64,000 bases of DNA from NCBI GenBank assembly GCA_001897435.1, contig MKSV01000003.1:431257-495256 (forward strand). Direction: 5' to 3'. Both the position numbers and the translations under genes were made by a program. Below are positions 1 through 8,992 of this stretch, one piece after another. This DNA comes from Acidobacteriales bacterium 59-55. Lineage in GTDB: Bacteria; Acidobacteriota; Terriglobia; Terriglobales; Acidobacteriaceae. Within the stretch, counting starts at the first letter, position 1. Each line of letters begins with the position of its first letter. The notes under the pieces were generated by a model. That model did not search any database and was not told where the DNA came from. It saw nothing but the letters and a program-made list of their open reading frames with translations.

Positions 1-254
1 GGAAAGTGGAACCGCGTTGAGGAGCGCATGCGAGCCCCTGCCCAAAGTGTAAATGATCTCTCCGGAACAAAAGCGCTGCGTCGCTATATGGAGGTGACCT
101 CCAAAGAGCCTGTGAAAATCGTTGGATTCGTGAGCTTGACCACGGGATCGAGCGGGATTGATTCCGTCCACGCAAGAGGAGTCCGGCGAGGTCGTCTACG
201 ATATAAAGAGAGAGTTATCAGCAAGGAAAATAGGGCGGAGGCATTGGCGAAGGC
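1..254. other. Left-edge region upstream of the rml operon
   Basis: No gene can be assigned here with confidence. The first forward frame is open from the window edge to a stop at 256-258, and the second forward frame is open from the edge to a TAA at 50-52, so the 3' end of a truncated gene may lie here. Neither translation was recognised. The rest presumably carries the promoter of the rml operon, but no convincing -35/-10 pair was seen. Confidence 0.3.
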
Positions 255-1415
255 ATGAGTTCCAATCAAAAGACAGAGACGCAAGCCACTAGGGGCGCTG
301 CGCCGATTCTGGTCACGGGCGGAGCGGGATTCATCGGCTCGAATTTCGTGCTCGACTGGCTTGCCTCCGGCAACGGGCCGGTTGTTAATCTCGACAAGCT
401 GACCTACGCGGGCAACCTCGCGAACCTGGCCTCGGTCGAGGGCAATTCGGCGCATACGTTCGTCCACGGCGATATCTGCGACGGTGCGCTTGTGGCACGG
501 CTGCTCGCGGAGTATCGGCCCCGGGCAGTCGTTCATTTCGCGGCCGAGAGCCACGTCGATCGGTCGATCTCAGGCCCGGAGGCGTTTCTCCGGACCAACA
601 TCGACGGCACCTTCAAGTTGCTGCAAGCAGCCCGCGGCTACTACGAGTCGCTGGCCGGCGAAGAGCGGGAGCGATTCCGCTTTCTGCATGTATCGACCGA
701 CGAGGTCTATGGAACCCTGAGCCCGGATGACCCGGCCTTCCACGAAGAGACGCCCTACGCGCCCAACAGTCCTTACGCTGCATCGAAGGCGGCAAGCGAC
801 CATCTGGTGCGGGCATGGGTGCATACCTATGGCCTTCCCGCGATCATCACGAACTGTTCCAATAACTATGGGCCGTTTCAGTTTCCCGAGAAGCTGATCC
901 CGCTAATGGTCTCGAACGCGCTCCAGGGCAAGGCTCTGCCTATCTATGGGGACGGCCGGCAGGTGCGCGACTGGCTCTACGTCATCGACCATTGCCGTGC
1001 CTTGCAGACGGTATTGAAGCGAGGCCGGGTAGGTGAGACGTACAACGTCGGCGGCGGAAATCAGAGAAACAATCTTGAGGTGGTCAGAACCCTGTGCGCG
1101 CTTCTGGATGAGTTGGTGCCCGAGTCAAAGTTCAGGCCGCATCAGCAACTCGTGAAGTATGTGACCGACAGGCCCGGACATGACCGCCGGTATGCGATCG
1201 ACGCGCGAAAGCTGGAGACGGAGTTGGACTGGCACGCACAGGAGAGTTTTGAAACCGGCCTGAGAAAGACGGTTGAGTGGTATCTGGCAAACTCCGCCTG
1301 GGTCGAGGGAGTGACCAGCGGAGCCTACCAGCAATGGGTCGCGCAGAACTATGGCAACCGCGGCGTTGAACCGGCTACGGTTCAAGGCACGACGACAAAG
1401 GAGGTTCTGCGGTGA
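255..1415 (+). CDS. rfbB: dTDP-glucose 4,6-dehydratase
   Basis: Second enzyme of dTDP-L-rhamnose synthesis, converting dTDP-glucose to dTDP-4-keto-6-deoxyglucose in the cytoplasm. The 386-residue protein is an extended short-chain dehydrogenase: the NAD-binding motif GGAGFIG is at residues 22-28, the STDEVYG catalytic segment at 147-153 and the YxxxK pair at Tyr174/Lys178. Residues 1-16 form a non-conserved leader before the core. GAAGG just upstream supports the ATG. Its stop overlaps the rfbA start by four bases, so the two are probably translationally coupled. Motifs and length both fit the family (usually 340-390 residues). Confidence 0.96.
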   Translation: MSSNQKTETQATRGAAPILVTGGAGFIGSNFVLDWLASGNGPVVNLDKLTYAGNLANLASVEGNSAHTFVHGDICDGALVARLLAEYRPRAVVHFAAESHVDRSISGPEAFLRTNIDGTFKLLQAARGYYESLAGEERERFRFLHVSTDEVYGTLSPDDPAFHEETPYAPNSPYAASKAASDHLVRAWVHTYGLPAIITNCSNNYGPFQFPEKLIPLMVSNALQGKALPIYGDGRQVRDWLYVIDHCRALQTVLKRGRVGETYNVGGGNQRNNLEVVRTLCALLDELVPESKFRPHQQLVKYVTDRPGHDRRYAIDARKLETELDWHAQESFETGLRKTVEWYLANSAWVEGVTSGAYQQWVAQNYGNRGVEPATVQGTTTKEVLR

Positions 1416-2287
1416 AAGGAATTGTTCTTGCAGGCGGTTCAGGGACGCGGCTCCATCCGGTCACGCAGGTGATCTCGAAGCAGCTTCTGCCGGTGTACGA
1501 CAAGCCGATGATCTACTATCCCTTGTCGGCACTGATGCTTGCGGGCATTCGCCAGATACTGCTCATCTCGACCCCCGAGGACACGCCGCGCTTCCAGCAG
1601 TTGCTGGGTACAGGCGAGCAGTGGGGCATTCAGCTCGAATACGCCGTGCAGCCCTCGCCCGATGGATTGGCGCAGGCATTTTTGATCGGTAAAGAGTTTC
1701 TTGCCGGCGACGGGTGCTGTCTGGTGCTGGGAGACAACATCTTCTACGGACACGACTTTGCCGCGACGCTGCAAAAGGCTGCCTCAGGAGGACCGGGAGC
1801 GACCGTCTTCGCCTATCCCGTGCTCGATCCGGAACGGTACGGCGTGGTGGAGTTTGACAATCAGCGGCGCGCGATCTCTCTTGAAGAGAAGCCGCTCAAA
1901 CCGAAGTCGCGGTATGCGGTCACCGGAATTTATTTCTACGACGCGCAGGTAGTCGGCGTGGCCGAGGGGCTGAAACCGTCGCCGCGCGGAGAACTGGAGA
2001 TCACCGACGTAAATCGCTGGTATCTGGAGCGGGGACAATTGCGGACGGAGCTGCTGGGACGGGGAATCGCGTGGCTGGATACGGGAACGCATGACTCGCT
2101 GCTGGAAGCGGCGACGTTCATCCATACGATAGAGCAACGACAGGGGCTCAAGGTCGCCTGCCCCGAAGAGATCGCCTATCGCCTCGGCTATATCAATGCT
2201 GAACAGGTGCGGGCGCTCGCTGCAAAGATCGCGAAGAGCAGCTATGGGCAATATCTGCTGCGGCTGCTCGAAGAGACGGTGTATTGA
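1412..2287 (+). CDS. rfbA: Glucose-1-phosphate thymidylyltransferase
   Basis: First enzyme of the rhamnose pathway: it joins glucose-1-phosphate and dTTP to give dTDP-glucose. The nucleotidyltransferase signature GGSGTRLHP starts at residue 8, followed by family motifs such as [18 protein letters not shown] and the GDNIFYG segment. At 291 residues it has the normal RmlA length. The start is a GTG inside the rfbB stop region and is supported by a full AAAGGAGG ribosome-binding site seven bases upstream. It overlaps rfbB by four bases and touches rfbD in a TGATG arrangement, so rfbB-rfbA-rfbD form one tightly packed operon. Confidence 0.97.
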   Translation: MKGIVLAGGSGTRLHPVTQVISKQLLPVYDKPMIYYPLSALMLAGIRQILLISTPEDTPRFQQLLGTGEQWGIQLEYAVQPSPDGLAQAFLIGKEFLAGDGCCLVLGDNIFYGHDFAATLQKAASGGPGATVFAYPVLDPERYGVVEFDNQRRAISLEEKPLKPKSRYAVTGIYFYDAQVVGVAEGLKPSPRGELEITDVNRWYLERGQLRTELLGRGIAWLDTGTHDSLLEAATFIHTIEQRQGLKVACPEEIAYRLGYINAEQVRALAAKIAKSSYGQYLLRLLEETVY

Positions 2288-3216
2288 TGGCGGCAGGCTC
2301 CTGCTCGACCGTGCGTGGGAAAATTCTCGTAACCGGCGGAACCGGCCAGGTAGGGGGAGAGCTGGCAAAAACCCTCGCGCCCCTGGGAGAGATCGTCGTT
2401 CCCGGGCGAGCGGAGATGGACCTCTCCCATGCCGACAGTGTCCGGGCGGCGATTCGTGACGCACAGCCGCGCTGGATTGTGAATGCCGCCGCTTATACCG
2501 CGGTGGACAAGGCGGAGAGCGAACCGGAGCTTGCCTACGCGATTAACGCCGAGGCCGTCCGCGCGATCGGCGAAGAGGCTCAGCTCATCGGCGCGGGCGT
2601 CATCCATTTTTCGACGGATTATGTCTTTGACGGGACCGGCTCCGCCCCCTATTTGGAGACAGACACCACATCGCCGGTAAGTGTCTATGGAGCCAGCAAG
2701 CTCGCGGGCGAGCAGGCATTGGCAGGGAGCGGCGTCCCTCACATGATCTTTCGCACGAGCTGGGTGTACGGGGCACAGGGAAAGAACTTCCTGCGGACGA
2801 TTCTCAAGCTGGCGCGGGAGCGCGAGGTTCTGCGCGTCGTAGGCGACCAGCATGGCGCACCGACGTGGAGCCGGGACCTGGCAAAGATGGCCGCGCATGT
2901 CATCGTCCAGTGCGAGGCGGCGGCGGAAGGACGCCCTCTTGCAGATGCGCTGGCAGAGACAATCGGCGTCTACCATGCCGGCGGCGGCGGAGAGACGACG
3001 TGGCATGGCTTTGCCGCAGAAGCGGTGCGGCTGGTGCGGGAGAGAGATCCTGAAGTGCAGCTTGCAACGATAGAGGCCATTAAGACGAGCGAGTATCCTA
3101 CCCCAGCGAAACGGCCGGCAAACTCGCGGTTGAACTGCGACAAATTGGGTCGCCGGTTCGGCTGGTCCATGATGGACTGGCACGAGTCGCTGCGTCAGGT
3201 GCTGGCGGAACTATAA
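2287..3216 (+). CDS. rfbD: dTDP-4-dehydrorhamnose reductase
   Basis: Last step of dTDP-L-rhamnose synthesis, reducing the 4-keto group. The NAD(P)-binding motif GGTGQVGGEL is near residues 17-26 and the catalytic YGASK motif near residue 135; the STDYVFDG and RTSWVYG segments are typical of RmlD. A TTG lies three bases upstream, but the ATG at 2287 overlaps the rfbA stop as TGATG and is preferred, giving 309 residues. The product of the convergent rfbC (3,5-epimerase) is needed between RfbB and this enzyme, so all four pathway genes are present within 4.4 kb. Confidence 0.95.
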   Translation: MAAGSCSTVRGKILVTGGTGQVGGELAKTLAPLGEIVVPGRAEMDLSHADSVRAAIRDAQPRWIVNAAAYTAVDKAESEPELAYAINAEAVRAIGEEAQLIGAGVIHFSTDYVFDGTGSAPYLETDTTSPVSVYGASKLAGEQALAGSGVPHMIFRTSWVYGAQGKNFLRTILKLAREREVLRVVGDQHGAPTWSRDLAKMAAHVIVQCEAAAEGRPLADALAETIGVYHAGGGGETTWHGFAAEAVRLVRERDPEVQLATIEAIKTSEYPTPAKRPANSRLNCDKLGRRFGWSMMDWHESLRQVLAEL

Positions 3217-3250
3217 ATTCACCTCCGAAGAGATCAAAAAGGCTGGGCAT

Positions 3251-3805
3251 GTGTTGATGAACGGACGAGCGCTGTTTCTGGATCGGGATGGAGTCATCAA
3301 CGAGGAAGTGGGCTATCTCCACCGGGTGGAGGATGTCCGGTTCGTGAAAGGAATCTTTTCGCTTTGCAGGACGGCTGCCGGGCTGGGCTATCGGCTGATC
3401 GTCGTGACCAATCAGGCGGGGATCGCGCGGGGTTTTTATACAGAGTCGGACTTTGAGTCATTGATGGTCTGGATGAGAGCGGCATTGAGGGCGGAAGGGA
3501 TCGAGTTGGACGCGGTCTACCATTGCCCATTTCATCCGGAGCACGGCGTCGGCCAGTACAAGCGGGAGCATGAGGACCGGAAGCCGGGGACGGGAATGCT
3601 GCGCCGTGGGGCGCGAGAACTTTCTCTCGACCTGGGCCAGAGCGTGATGGTCGGGGATCGATGCAGCGACATCGCCGCGGCAAATACGGCGGGGCTGAGG
3701 CAGGCTTTTTTCATGCGCGGCACGGAGGCGGAGGAGTGCGCGGGAGAGTATTTCGCGATCAGCAGCCTGGATGAGGTAGAACGCTGGCTGGTGGAGCAGG
3801 GCTAG
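3251..3805 (+). CDS. gmhB: HAD-IIIA sugar-bisphosphate phosphatase, GmhB-like
   Basis: Probable cytoplasmic HAD phosphatase of the D-glycero-D-manno-heptose 1,7-bisphosphate type. FLDRDGVINEE near the N-terminus holds the nucleophilic Asp pair; TNQAGIARG is motif II and VGDRCSDIAAA carries the late acidic residues. Canonical GmhB binds zinc through several cysteines in the loop that starts CPxHP; here CPFHPEHG keeps only the first cysteine and the region before RKPGTGML has none, so the zinc site is probably lost. The start may be GTG 3251 (AAAAGG eight bases upstream) or ATG 3257. It follows rfbD by 34 bases, and a heptosyltransferase-like GT9 lies downstream. The related HisB-N family is an alternative. 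Confidence 0.82.
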   Translation: MLMNGRALFLDRDGVINEEVGYLHRVEDVRFVKGIFSLCRTAAGLGYRLIVVTNQAGIARGFYTESDFESLMVWMRAALRAEGIELDAVYHCPFHPEHGVGQYKREHEDRKPGTGMLRRGARELSLDLGQSVMVGDRCSDIAAANTAGLRQAFFMRGTEAEECAGEYFAISSLDEVERWLVEQG

Positions 3806-3812
3806 GCGACAC

Positions 3813-4382
3813 CTACACCGGTGGGAGTTCAGCTTCGAGGAAGGCTTTCCCTTGAGCATCTTTGGGACTGACAGACGGCGTCTTCCCATTCAGGGTTTCA
3901 AGAGGCCACTCAATCCCAAGCGTGGGATCGTCCCAGAGAATGGAGCGTTCGCCCTGTGGATAGTAGAGGTTAGTCGTCTTGTAAAGGACTTCGGCGGTCT
4001 CGGAGAGGACAAGAAATCCGTGGGCGAAGCCTTCAGGAATCCATAAAGACTGGATCTCTCCGCTATCGGTGAGCGGTTTGAGGTGGAATCCGGCCCATCT
4101 GCCGAAATCGGGAGAGTTGCGGCGAAGATCGACGGCCACGTCCCAGATATGGCCGGAGAGGACGCGAACCAGCTTTCCCTGGGGCTGACCAAGCTGGTAA
4201 TGGAGGCCGCGGAGAACACCCTGCGAGGAAAAGGACTGGTTGTCCTGGACGAACTGGGCGGGAAGGCCGAAATCGAGAAAGTCCTTTTGATTGAACACTT
4301 CCGCGAACCAGCCGCGATTATCGCCAAAACGTCTGGGCTGGACGAGCTTGACATCGAGCAACGAGGTATTGATGATCTCCAT
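3813..4382 (-). CDS. rfbC: dTDP-4-dehydrorhamnose 3,5-epimerase
   Basis: Epimerises dTDP-4-keto-6-deoxyglucose at C3 and C5 between RfbB and RfbD. The 189-residue cupin protein has the normal family length. It carries the RGLHYQ segment with the catalytic histidine, WDVAVDLR, PEGFAHGF and the YYPQGERSILWDDP region. It is convergent with the GmhB-like gene (7-base gap), so this one rml gene is transcribed against the other three. The C-terminal 15 or so residues are variable, as usual. Confidence 0.95.
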   Translation of the reverse strand: MEIINTSLLDVKLVQPRRFGDNRGWFAEVFNQKDFLDFGLPAQFVQDNQSFSSQGVLRGLHYQLGQPQGKLVRVLSGHIWDVAVDLRRNSPDFGRWAGFHLKPLTDSGEIQSLWIPEGFAHGFLVLSETAEVLYKTTNLYYPQGERSILWDDPTLGIEWPLETLNGKTPSVSPKDAQGKAFLEAELPPV

Positions 4383-4765
4383 CTCAGCAGTTTAGCCGGT
4401 TACCTCGCGAGATCGAATGCCGTTCAGGAGGTATCCCACGTTGAAACGAACAAAAGACGAATCCCATTGCAGAGTTCTGCACTTTTGGGCCTTGAGCTAG
4501 TAAACTGTTTTAGATACATAGAGCGACTGAACTTCCTTTCCCGGGTTACTGGTTAGTAGAGCCGCGATCAGTTTGCAAGAAGGAACTGGCGCAGGCGAAC
4601 AAGAACGAACCGAATACGGAAGCGGATACGCGGACGTTTGCAGCCTGACGCAGGGCTGTGGACGGAGACGAAACAGACCGCACAACAATGGATGGAAGAG
4701 TAATGGCATAGGCCACGCGCAATGGACCATGTGTGCGCTTAAGGTTATGCAGATACAGGATTGTG
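4383..4765. promoter_or_regulatory. Divergent intergenic region, rfbC / sugar transferase
   Basis: 383 bases without a convincing gene between the divergently transcribed rfbC and the sugar-phosphate transferase. It must contain both promoters. No clear -35/-10 pair with good spacing, no JUMPstart/ops element and no obvious hairpin was found. Confidence 0.4.
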
Positions 4766-5506
4766 ATGCAGGCTGAATTCCAGTCTCCAGATTCACCCGC
4801 TGTCGCAATTGAAGAGGCTTATTCCTACCCAGAGGTCGCGAGGACTTCGCTGCCGAGATTTCAATCGACCGCAGCGACTCCGTCGGAACTCTTCCGCTAC
4901 CGCTTTATTAAGCGAGGCATTGATATCCTTCTAGTGCTTCTGTTTATGCCATTCATGCTGCTAGTGTTAGCAGTTGTGGCCCTCATGGTATCGGTCAGCT
5001 CCCCGGGACCAATCTTCTATTCGCACCGGCGGATTCGGAAGAATGGGATGTTCTTCTCCATGTGGAAGTTCCGAACGATGTGCGTGAACTCCGCCGAAGT
5101 GCTGGAATCGTATCTGGCTGAGAATCCGGCGGCGCGGGTGGAGTGGCACAAGACCCACAAGCTGCGCCACGATCCCAGAATTACCCCCATGGGGCTGTTT
5201 TTACGAAGGTACAGCCTGGATGAGTTGCCGCAATTCTGGAATGTCCTCACAGGTCAGATGAGTTTGGTGGGACCGAGACCGATTGTGGCGGCTGAAGTCG
5301 AAAAATACAGAGAGAGCTTCGCTTGCTATTGCGAGGTAAAACCTGGATTGACAGGATTATGGCAGGTATCGGGTCGGAGCTCCCTCACCTATGACGAAAG
5401 AGTCTGCCTGGACTGCGAATATGTACGCCGCTGGTCGCTGACGGGAGATATCCTGATCCTGCTGAAGACATTTCCGTCGGTAGTGAACCAGGATGGGGCA
5501 TTTTAA
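4766..5506 (+). CDS. Undecaprenyl-phosphate sugar-1-phosphate transferase
   Basis: Membrane-bound initiating transferase (bacterial sugar transferase family, PF02397) that places the first sugar phosphate on undecaprenyl phosphate. One hydrophobic segment around residues 45-70 precedes the conserved block starting GPIFYSHRRIRKNG, then KFRTM, SLDELPQFWNVLTGQMSLVGPRP and the C-terminal KPGLTGLWQVSGRS. It is a short form without the multi-helix N-terminal domain of full-length WcaJ/WbaP. A GTG at 4733 is in frame, but the ATG at 4766 with AGGA upstream gives a more usual 246-residue product. The sugar transferred cannot be told from sequence. Confidence 0.9.
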   Translation: MQAEFQSPDSPAVAIEEAYSYPEVARTSLPRFQSTAATPSELFRYRFIKRGIDILLVLLFMPFMLLVLAVVALMVSVSSPGPIFYSHRRIRKNGMFFSMWKFRTMCVNSAEVLESYLAENPAARVEWHKTHKLRHDPRITPMGLFLRRYSLDELPQFWNVLTGQMSLVGPRPIVAAEVEKYRESFACYCEVKPGLTGLWQVSGRSSLTYDERVCLDCEYVRRWSLTGDILILLKTFPSVVNQDGAF

Positions 5507-5544
5507 CCAGCGCTCAGTAACCTGAGAGCGCGCATCATTACAAT

Positions 5545-6708
5545 ATGGGGATGCGTAGAGGCAGCAGGAAGAACCGGTGGATGGACTACTGGGTGGGAAT
5601 TCCTCTACTGAACGTGCTGGCAACGGCAAAGGTTTCAGGCAGACGAAGGCGATGGCCAGCTGAAGTCGCCCGGATCGGGATGATGTGCTCACCGGCGCTG
5701 GGTGACACCCTGTTGTTTTCGGCAGTCTTGCAGGATGTACGCGCTCATTTCCCCGATACCGAGATCATCCATTTCTGCATGAGACAAAATCTGGCCGCGG
5801 CGGAACTGATTCCAGGAGCCGATCGAAGAGTCTTGATCGATCTGACGCGGCCGATTGATGCTATCCGAAAGATACGTTCAGAGCGGGTGGATGTGTTGCT
5901 GGATTTTACCTCCTGGCAACGGCTGACTGCGTTCTATAGCCTGATGTCCGGGGCCAGATTTACGGTGGGATTTCAGACTGCCGGACAACACCGCGGACGA
6001 GGGTACGACGTTACGGTTAAGCATTGCAACGATCAACACGAAGTCGAAAATTTCCGGGCACTCGTGCGAATGTTGGGAATTCCGACTAAGGCAGAACCGA
6101 AGGTTTTGGTTCCGGAGGTGGCGGTTGAGCCCTTGTGTGAAGAGAAAGACATTGTCGTACTACACCCCTGGGCTGCCGGGCAGCAGAGCTGGTTGAGAGA
6201 ATGGCCAGAAGAACGGTGGATAGGGCTAGCACAAAGAATTGCGCGTTCGGAGACTCTGTTTGTAGTCACAGGCTCGCCAGCTGACATGAAGCGATCAGAC
6301 CCGATGGTGAAGCGGATCGTTCAATCAGGCCTGAGAGCAGCGTCCTATGTAAGCCCGGATGGCTTTTGCTCGCTGGCTCATCTGATATTGCGCGCGCGTG
6401 TGGTGGTAAGCGTCAATACCGGTGTCATGCATCTTGCGGCGATTCTAAATTCTCCCACAGTATCGTTGAACGGGCCGACGGCTCCGCACCGCTGGGGTCC
6501 ATGGGGGCAACGGGTAGCAAGCGTGAGACCGTCAGATGGAAGCGGCGGCTTCCTCAATCTGGGCTTTGAATTTAACGGACATTCGGAATCGGTCATGGAG
6601 AAAATTTCAATCGAGGATGCTGAGGCCGCGGTGCAGAATCTTGCTTCTGATGTTGCTGTGAGCTGCAATCGGATAGTAAAGGAGAAGAGTGCCTCATGGA
6701 AGGAATGA
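5545..6708 (+). CDS. Glycosyltransferase family 9 (heptosyltransferase-like)
   Basis: 387-residue GT-B fold transferase of the LPS heptosyltransferase family, expected to act on the cytoplasmic face of the inner membrane. Motifs are GMMCSPALGDTLLFSAVL in the N-terminal domain, LHPWAAGQQSW at the domain boundary, and VVSVNTGVMHLAAILNSPTV with SLNGPT in the nucleotide-sugar site. No strong ribosome-binding site precedes the ATG. The last 13 bases overlap the DUF721 gene. With a GmhB-like phosphatase nearby, a heptose donor is possible, but GT9 enzymes also use other sugars. Confidence 0.85.
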   Translation: MGMRRGSRKNRWMDYWVGIPLLNVLATAKVSGRRRRWPAEVARIGMMCSPALGDTLLFSAVLQDVRAHFPDTEIIHFCMRQNLAAAELIPGADRRVLIDLTRPIDAIRKIRSERVDVLLDFTSWQRLTAFYSLMSGARFTVGFQTAGQHRGRGYDVTVKHCNDQHEVENFRALVRMLGIPTKAEPKVLVPEVAVEPLCEEKDIVVLHPWAAGQQSWLREWPEERWIGLAQRIARSETLFVVTGSPADMKRSDPMVKRIVQSGLRAASYVSPDGFCSLAHLILRARVVVSVNTGVMHLAAILNSPTVSLNGPTAPHRWGPWGQRVASVRPSDGSGGFLNLGFEFNGHSESVMEKISIEDAEAAVQNLASDVAVSCNRIVKEKSASWKE

Positions 6709-6977
6709 GATCACTGTTGCGGAATTCAATGGCAAGAAGCCTCCATGCCCTTCCCCCGGAAGATAAGCTCGCAGCGGCGTGGCCGGTCGCCTGCGGCAAG
6801 GCGATGGCGGAACGGGGAGCGGTGGTGGGTTATCAGGAGGGCGAGGTGTGGCTCGAGGTGCAGGAGGGGGCATGGCTCAAGCAGATGATGAGTATGCAGG
6901 GGCAACTGGCCGGGCAGATGTCGCGGATCGCGGGCGTCACGGTGAGCAGGATACACTTTAAAGTAAAGAGGAAATAA
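6696..6977 (+). CDS. DUF721 protein, DciA-like helicase-loader candidate
   Basis: A 93-residue protein of the DUF721 family, whose best-known member DciA recruits the replicative helicase DnaB in bacteria without DnaC/DnaI. Typical features are the N-terminal helix, the AAWPVACGKAMAERG segment, the beta strand EGEVWLEVQEGAWLKQM and the terminal SRIHFKVKRK. It is short and lacks the disordered C-terminal tail of longer DciA proteins. It overlaps the GT9 gene by 13 bases and is followed six bases later by gatC. The function is from family knowledge; a DnaC-like ATPase is also encoded at 40.8-41.6 kb. Confidence 0.75.
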   Translation: MEGMRSLLRNSMARSLHALPPEDKLAAAWPVACGKAMAERGAVVGYQEGEVWLEVQEGAWLKQMMSMQGQLAGQMSRIAGVTVSRIHFKVKRK

Positions 6978-6983
6978 GGGGCG

Positions 6984-7310
6984 ATGAGCGAGCAGGCAGG
7001 GGTATCGATTGAGGATGTGCGGCGGGTGGCCGAGTTGGCCAACCTGGAGTTGACTCCCGAGGAAGAGCCGCGGATGCAGCGGGACCTGAATGCCATCCTG
7101 AAGCATATTGCTCAATTGAATGAGTTAGATACGAAGGACATTCCCGCCATGGCCCAGGTCGGCGAGATGCTGGGAGGAGCAGCGCACGAGTGGGGCGAGA
7201 CGCTGCGCGAAGATGCGGTGCGGCCTTCGATTGATCGTGCAGCGGTGATGGCCGTGGCACCCGAAACAGATGGACGGTTCTTCAAGGTTCCCAAGGTGAT
7301 TGAACGTTGA
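6984..7310 (+). CDS. gatC: Asp-tRNA(Asn)/Glu-tRNA(Gln) amidotransferase subunit C
   Basis: Small structural subunit of the GatCAB amidotransferase, which makes Gln-tRNA(Gln) and Asn-tRNA(Asn) from mischarged precursors. The 108-residue protein has the GatC pattern: VSIEDVRRVAELANLELTPEEE near the N-terminus and LREDAVRPSIDRAAVMAVAPETDGRF(F)KVPKVIE at the C-terminus. AAGGGG lies four bases before the ATG. gatA follows after 17 bases. gatB is not in the window. Confidence 0.94.
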   Translation: MSEQAGVSIEDVRRVAELANLELTPEEEPRMQRDLNAILKHIAQLNELDTKDIPAMAQVGEMLGGAAHEWGETLREDAVRPSIDRAAVMAVAPETDGRFFKVPKVIER

Positions 7311-7327
7311 GCGCAAAAGGGATAGAG

Positions 7328-8773
7328 ATGGATTTGACGATTGATGCGGTTCGCGCCGGAGTGGCCGACGGATCGGCAACGGCGACGGCCGTGGCCGAGA
7401 TGCACTACTCGCGAATAGCCGCAAACGATGGAGTTGAGGGTAAAGGAATCAATAGCTTTCTGGCGCTGGGCAAGGAGCGGGCTCTGGCCCAGGCCGCAAA
7501 GATTGACTCCATGGCCGCTAAGGGAGAAGAGCTCCCGGTCCTCGCCGGTGTCCCCATCGGAATCAAAGATGTTCTGGCCATGCAGGGAGCCCCGGCCACT
7601 GCCGGATCGCTGATTCTAAAAGACTACCGTCCACCCTACGACGCCACTGCGGTCACCCGGCTGGAGGCGGCCGGAGCCGTGCTGCTGGGCAAACTGAACT
7701 GCGACGAGTTTGCCATGGGCAGCTCGAACGAGAACTCGGCCTATGGGCCGGTGAGGAATCCCCGGGCGCTTGACCGTGTTCCCGGCGGGTCGAGCGGCGG
7801 CTCCGCCGCGGCGGTGGCGGCGAACTTTGCCGTAGCGACGCTGGGAACCGATACCGGCGGCTCGATACGCCAGCCGGCGGCGTTTTGCGGAGTGGTTGGG
7901 GTACTGCCGACCTATGGCCGGGTCAGCCGGTATGGATTGATTGCATTTGCCTCGTCGCTGGATCGGGTGGGACCATTCGCGAAGAATGTGAAGGACGCGG
8001 CGACAGTCTTGCAGGTGCTTGCGGGCCAGGATGCTCTGGATGCGACATCGTCCGACCGGCCCGTGGACGATTATGTCGGCTTGATGGCAAAGCCGGTGGA
8101 GGGTCTGCGGATCGGTGTGCCGAAGGAGTACTTCGGCGAGGGTCTGGACCCTGAGATCCGGGCCGCAATCGAGGGCGTGCTTGACGGCCTCAAGGGGGCG
8201 GGATGCGTCATCAAGCCGGTCAGCCTGCCGCACACCAAGTATGCCATCCCTACCTACTATGTGATTGCAACTGCGGAGGCGTCGTCGAACCTGTCCCGAT
8301 TTGACGGGGTACGGTTCGGGTTGAGGGATGCCGAAGCGAAGACGCTCTCGGAGATGTTTCGCAGGACCCGCGACGCCGGCTTCGGCGCCGAGGTCAAGCG
8401 ACGCATCCTGCTGGGAACCTATGCTCTGAGCGCAGGTTACTATGACGCCTACTATCGCAAGGCGCAGCAGGTGCGGACGCTGCTGACCCGGGACTTCCTG
8501 ACGGCGTTTCTCGATGTAGATGCCCTGGTGGCGCCGGTGACGCCGACCCCGGCGTTCAAGCTGGGAGAAAAGACGGACGACCCGGTGAAGATGTACCTCG
8601 AAGACATCTACTCGGTCGCCGCCAGCCTCGCCGGAGTATGCGGCATCTCGGTCCCTTGCGGCGAGACCAAAGCCGGGCTACCCATTGGCGTGCAGGTCAT
8701 CGGCAAGCACTTCGATGAAGGCACGATGTTCCGCGTGGCGCAGGCAGTGGAGGCAGGACAGGGGCAGGCCTGA
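7328..8773 (+). CDS. gatA: Asp-tRNA(Asn)/Glu-tRNA(Gln) amidotransferase subunit A
   Basis: Glutaminase subunit of GatCAB, releasing ammonia for the transamidation. Amidase-signature motifs are present: GVPIGIKDV supplies the catalytic lysine and the GGSSGGSAAAVAA...TDTGGSIRQPAAF block supplies the Ser-cisSer-Lys triad serines. A TTG at 7307 is in frame and overlaps gatC, but the ATG at 7328 has a GGGA Shine-Dalgarno at proper spacing, giving 481 residues, a normal GatA length. Confidence 0.96.
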   Translation: MDLTIDAVRAGVADGSATATAVAEMHYSRIAANDGVEGKGINSFLALGKERALAQAAKIDSMAAKGEELPVLAGVPIGIKDVLAMQGAPATAGSLILKDYRPPYDATAVTRLEAAGAVLLGKLNCDEFAMGSSNENSAYGPVRNPRALDRVPGGSSGGSAAAVAANFAVATLGTDTGGSIRQPAAFCGVVGVLPTYGRVSRYGLIAFASSLDRVGPFAKNVKDAATVLQVLAGQDALDATSSDRPVDDYVGLMAKPVEGLRIGVPKEYFGEGLDPEIRAAIEGVLDGLKGAGCVIKPVSLPHTKYAIPTYYVIATAEASSNLSRFDGVRFGLRDAEAKTLSEMFRRTRDAGFGAEVKRRILLGTYALSAGYYDAYYRKAQQVRTLLTRDFLTAFLDVDALVAPVTPTPAFKLGEKTDDPVKMYLEDIYSVAASLAGVCGISVPCGETKAGLPIGVQVIGKHFDEGTMFRVAQAVEAGQGQA

Positions 8774-8992
8774 GCAGGCACTCCCGTTCGCCCATGATTT
8801 CGCGTTCGCATCAGAGTGACGGGGAAGCTGCGGACCGCGACTTCCCTGTAGATCGGCCTAGACATTCGGGTATGCTGGACGTTGACGATACAAGGGATTT
8901 CCTGAAGCGGGAATAGCGAGAATGGATTGCGCGAGCGCCCCGTTTCGGCAACGCAGGTTGAAGAGTTGGAAGATTTGTGAGGATGACAGCAG

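Noticed and set aside
4383..4765. JUMPstart/ops element or tRNA gene in the rml intergenic region
   Set aside because: No GGCGGTAG-type element and no cloverleaf-forming sequence was found.
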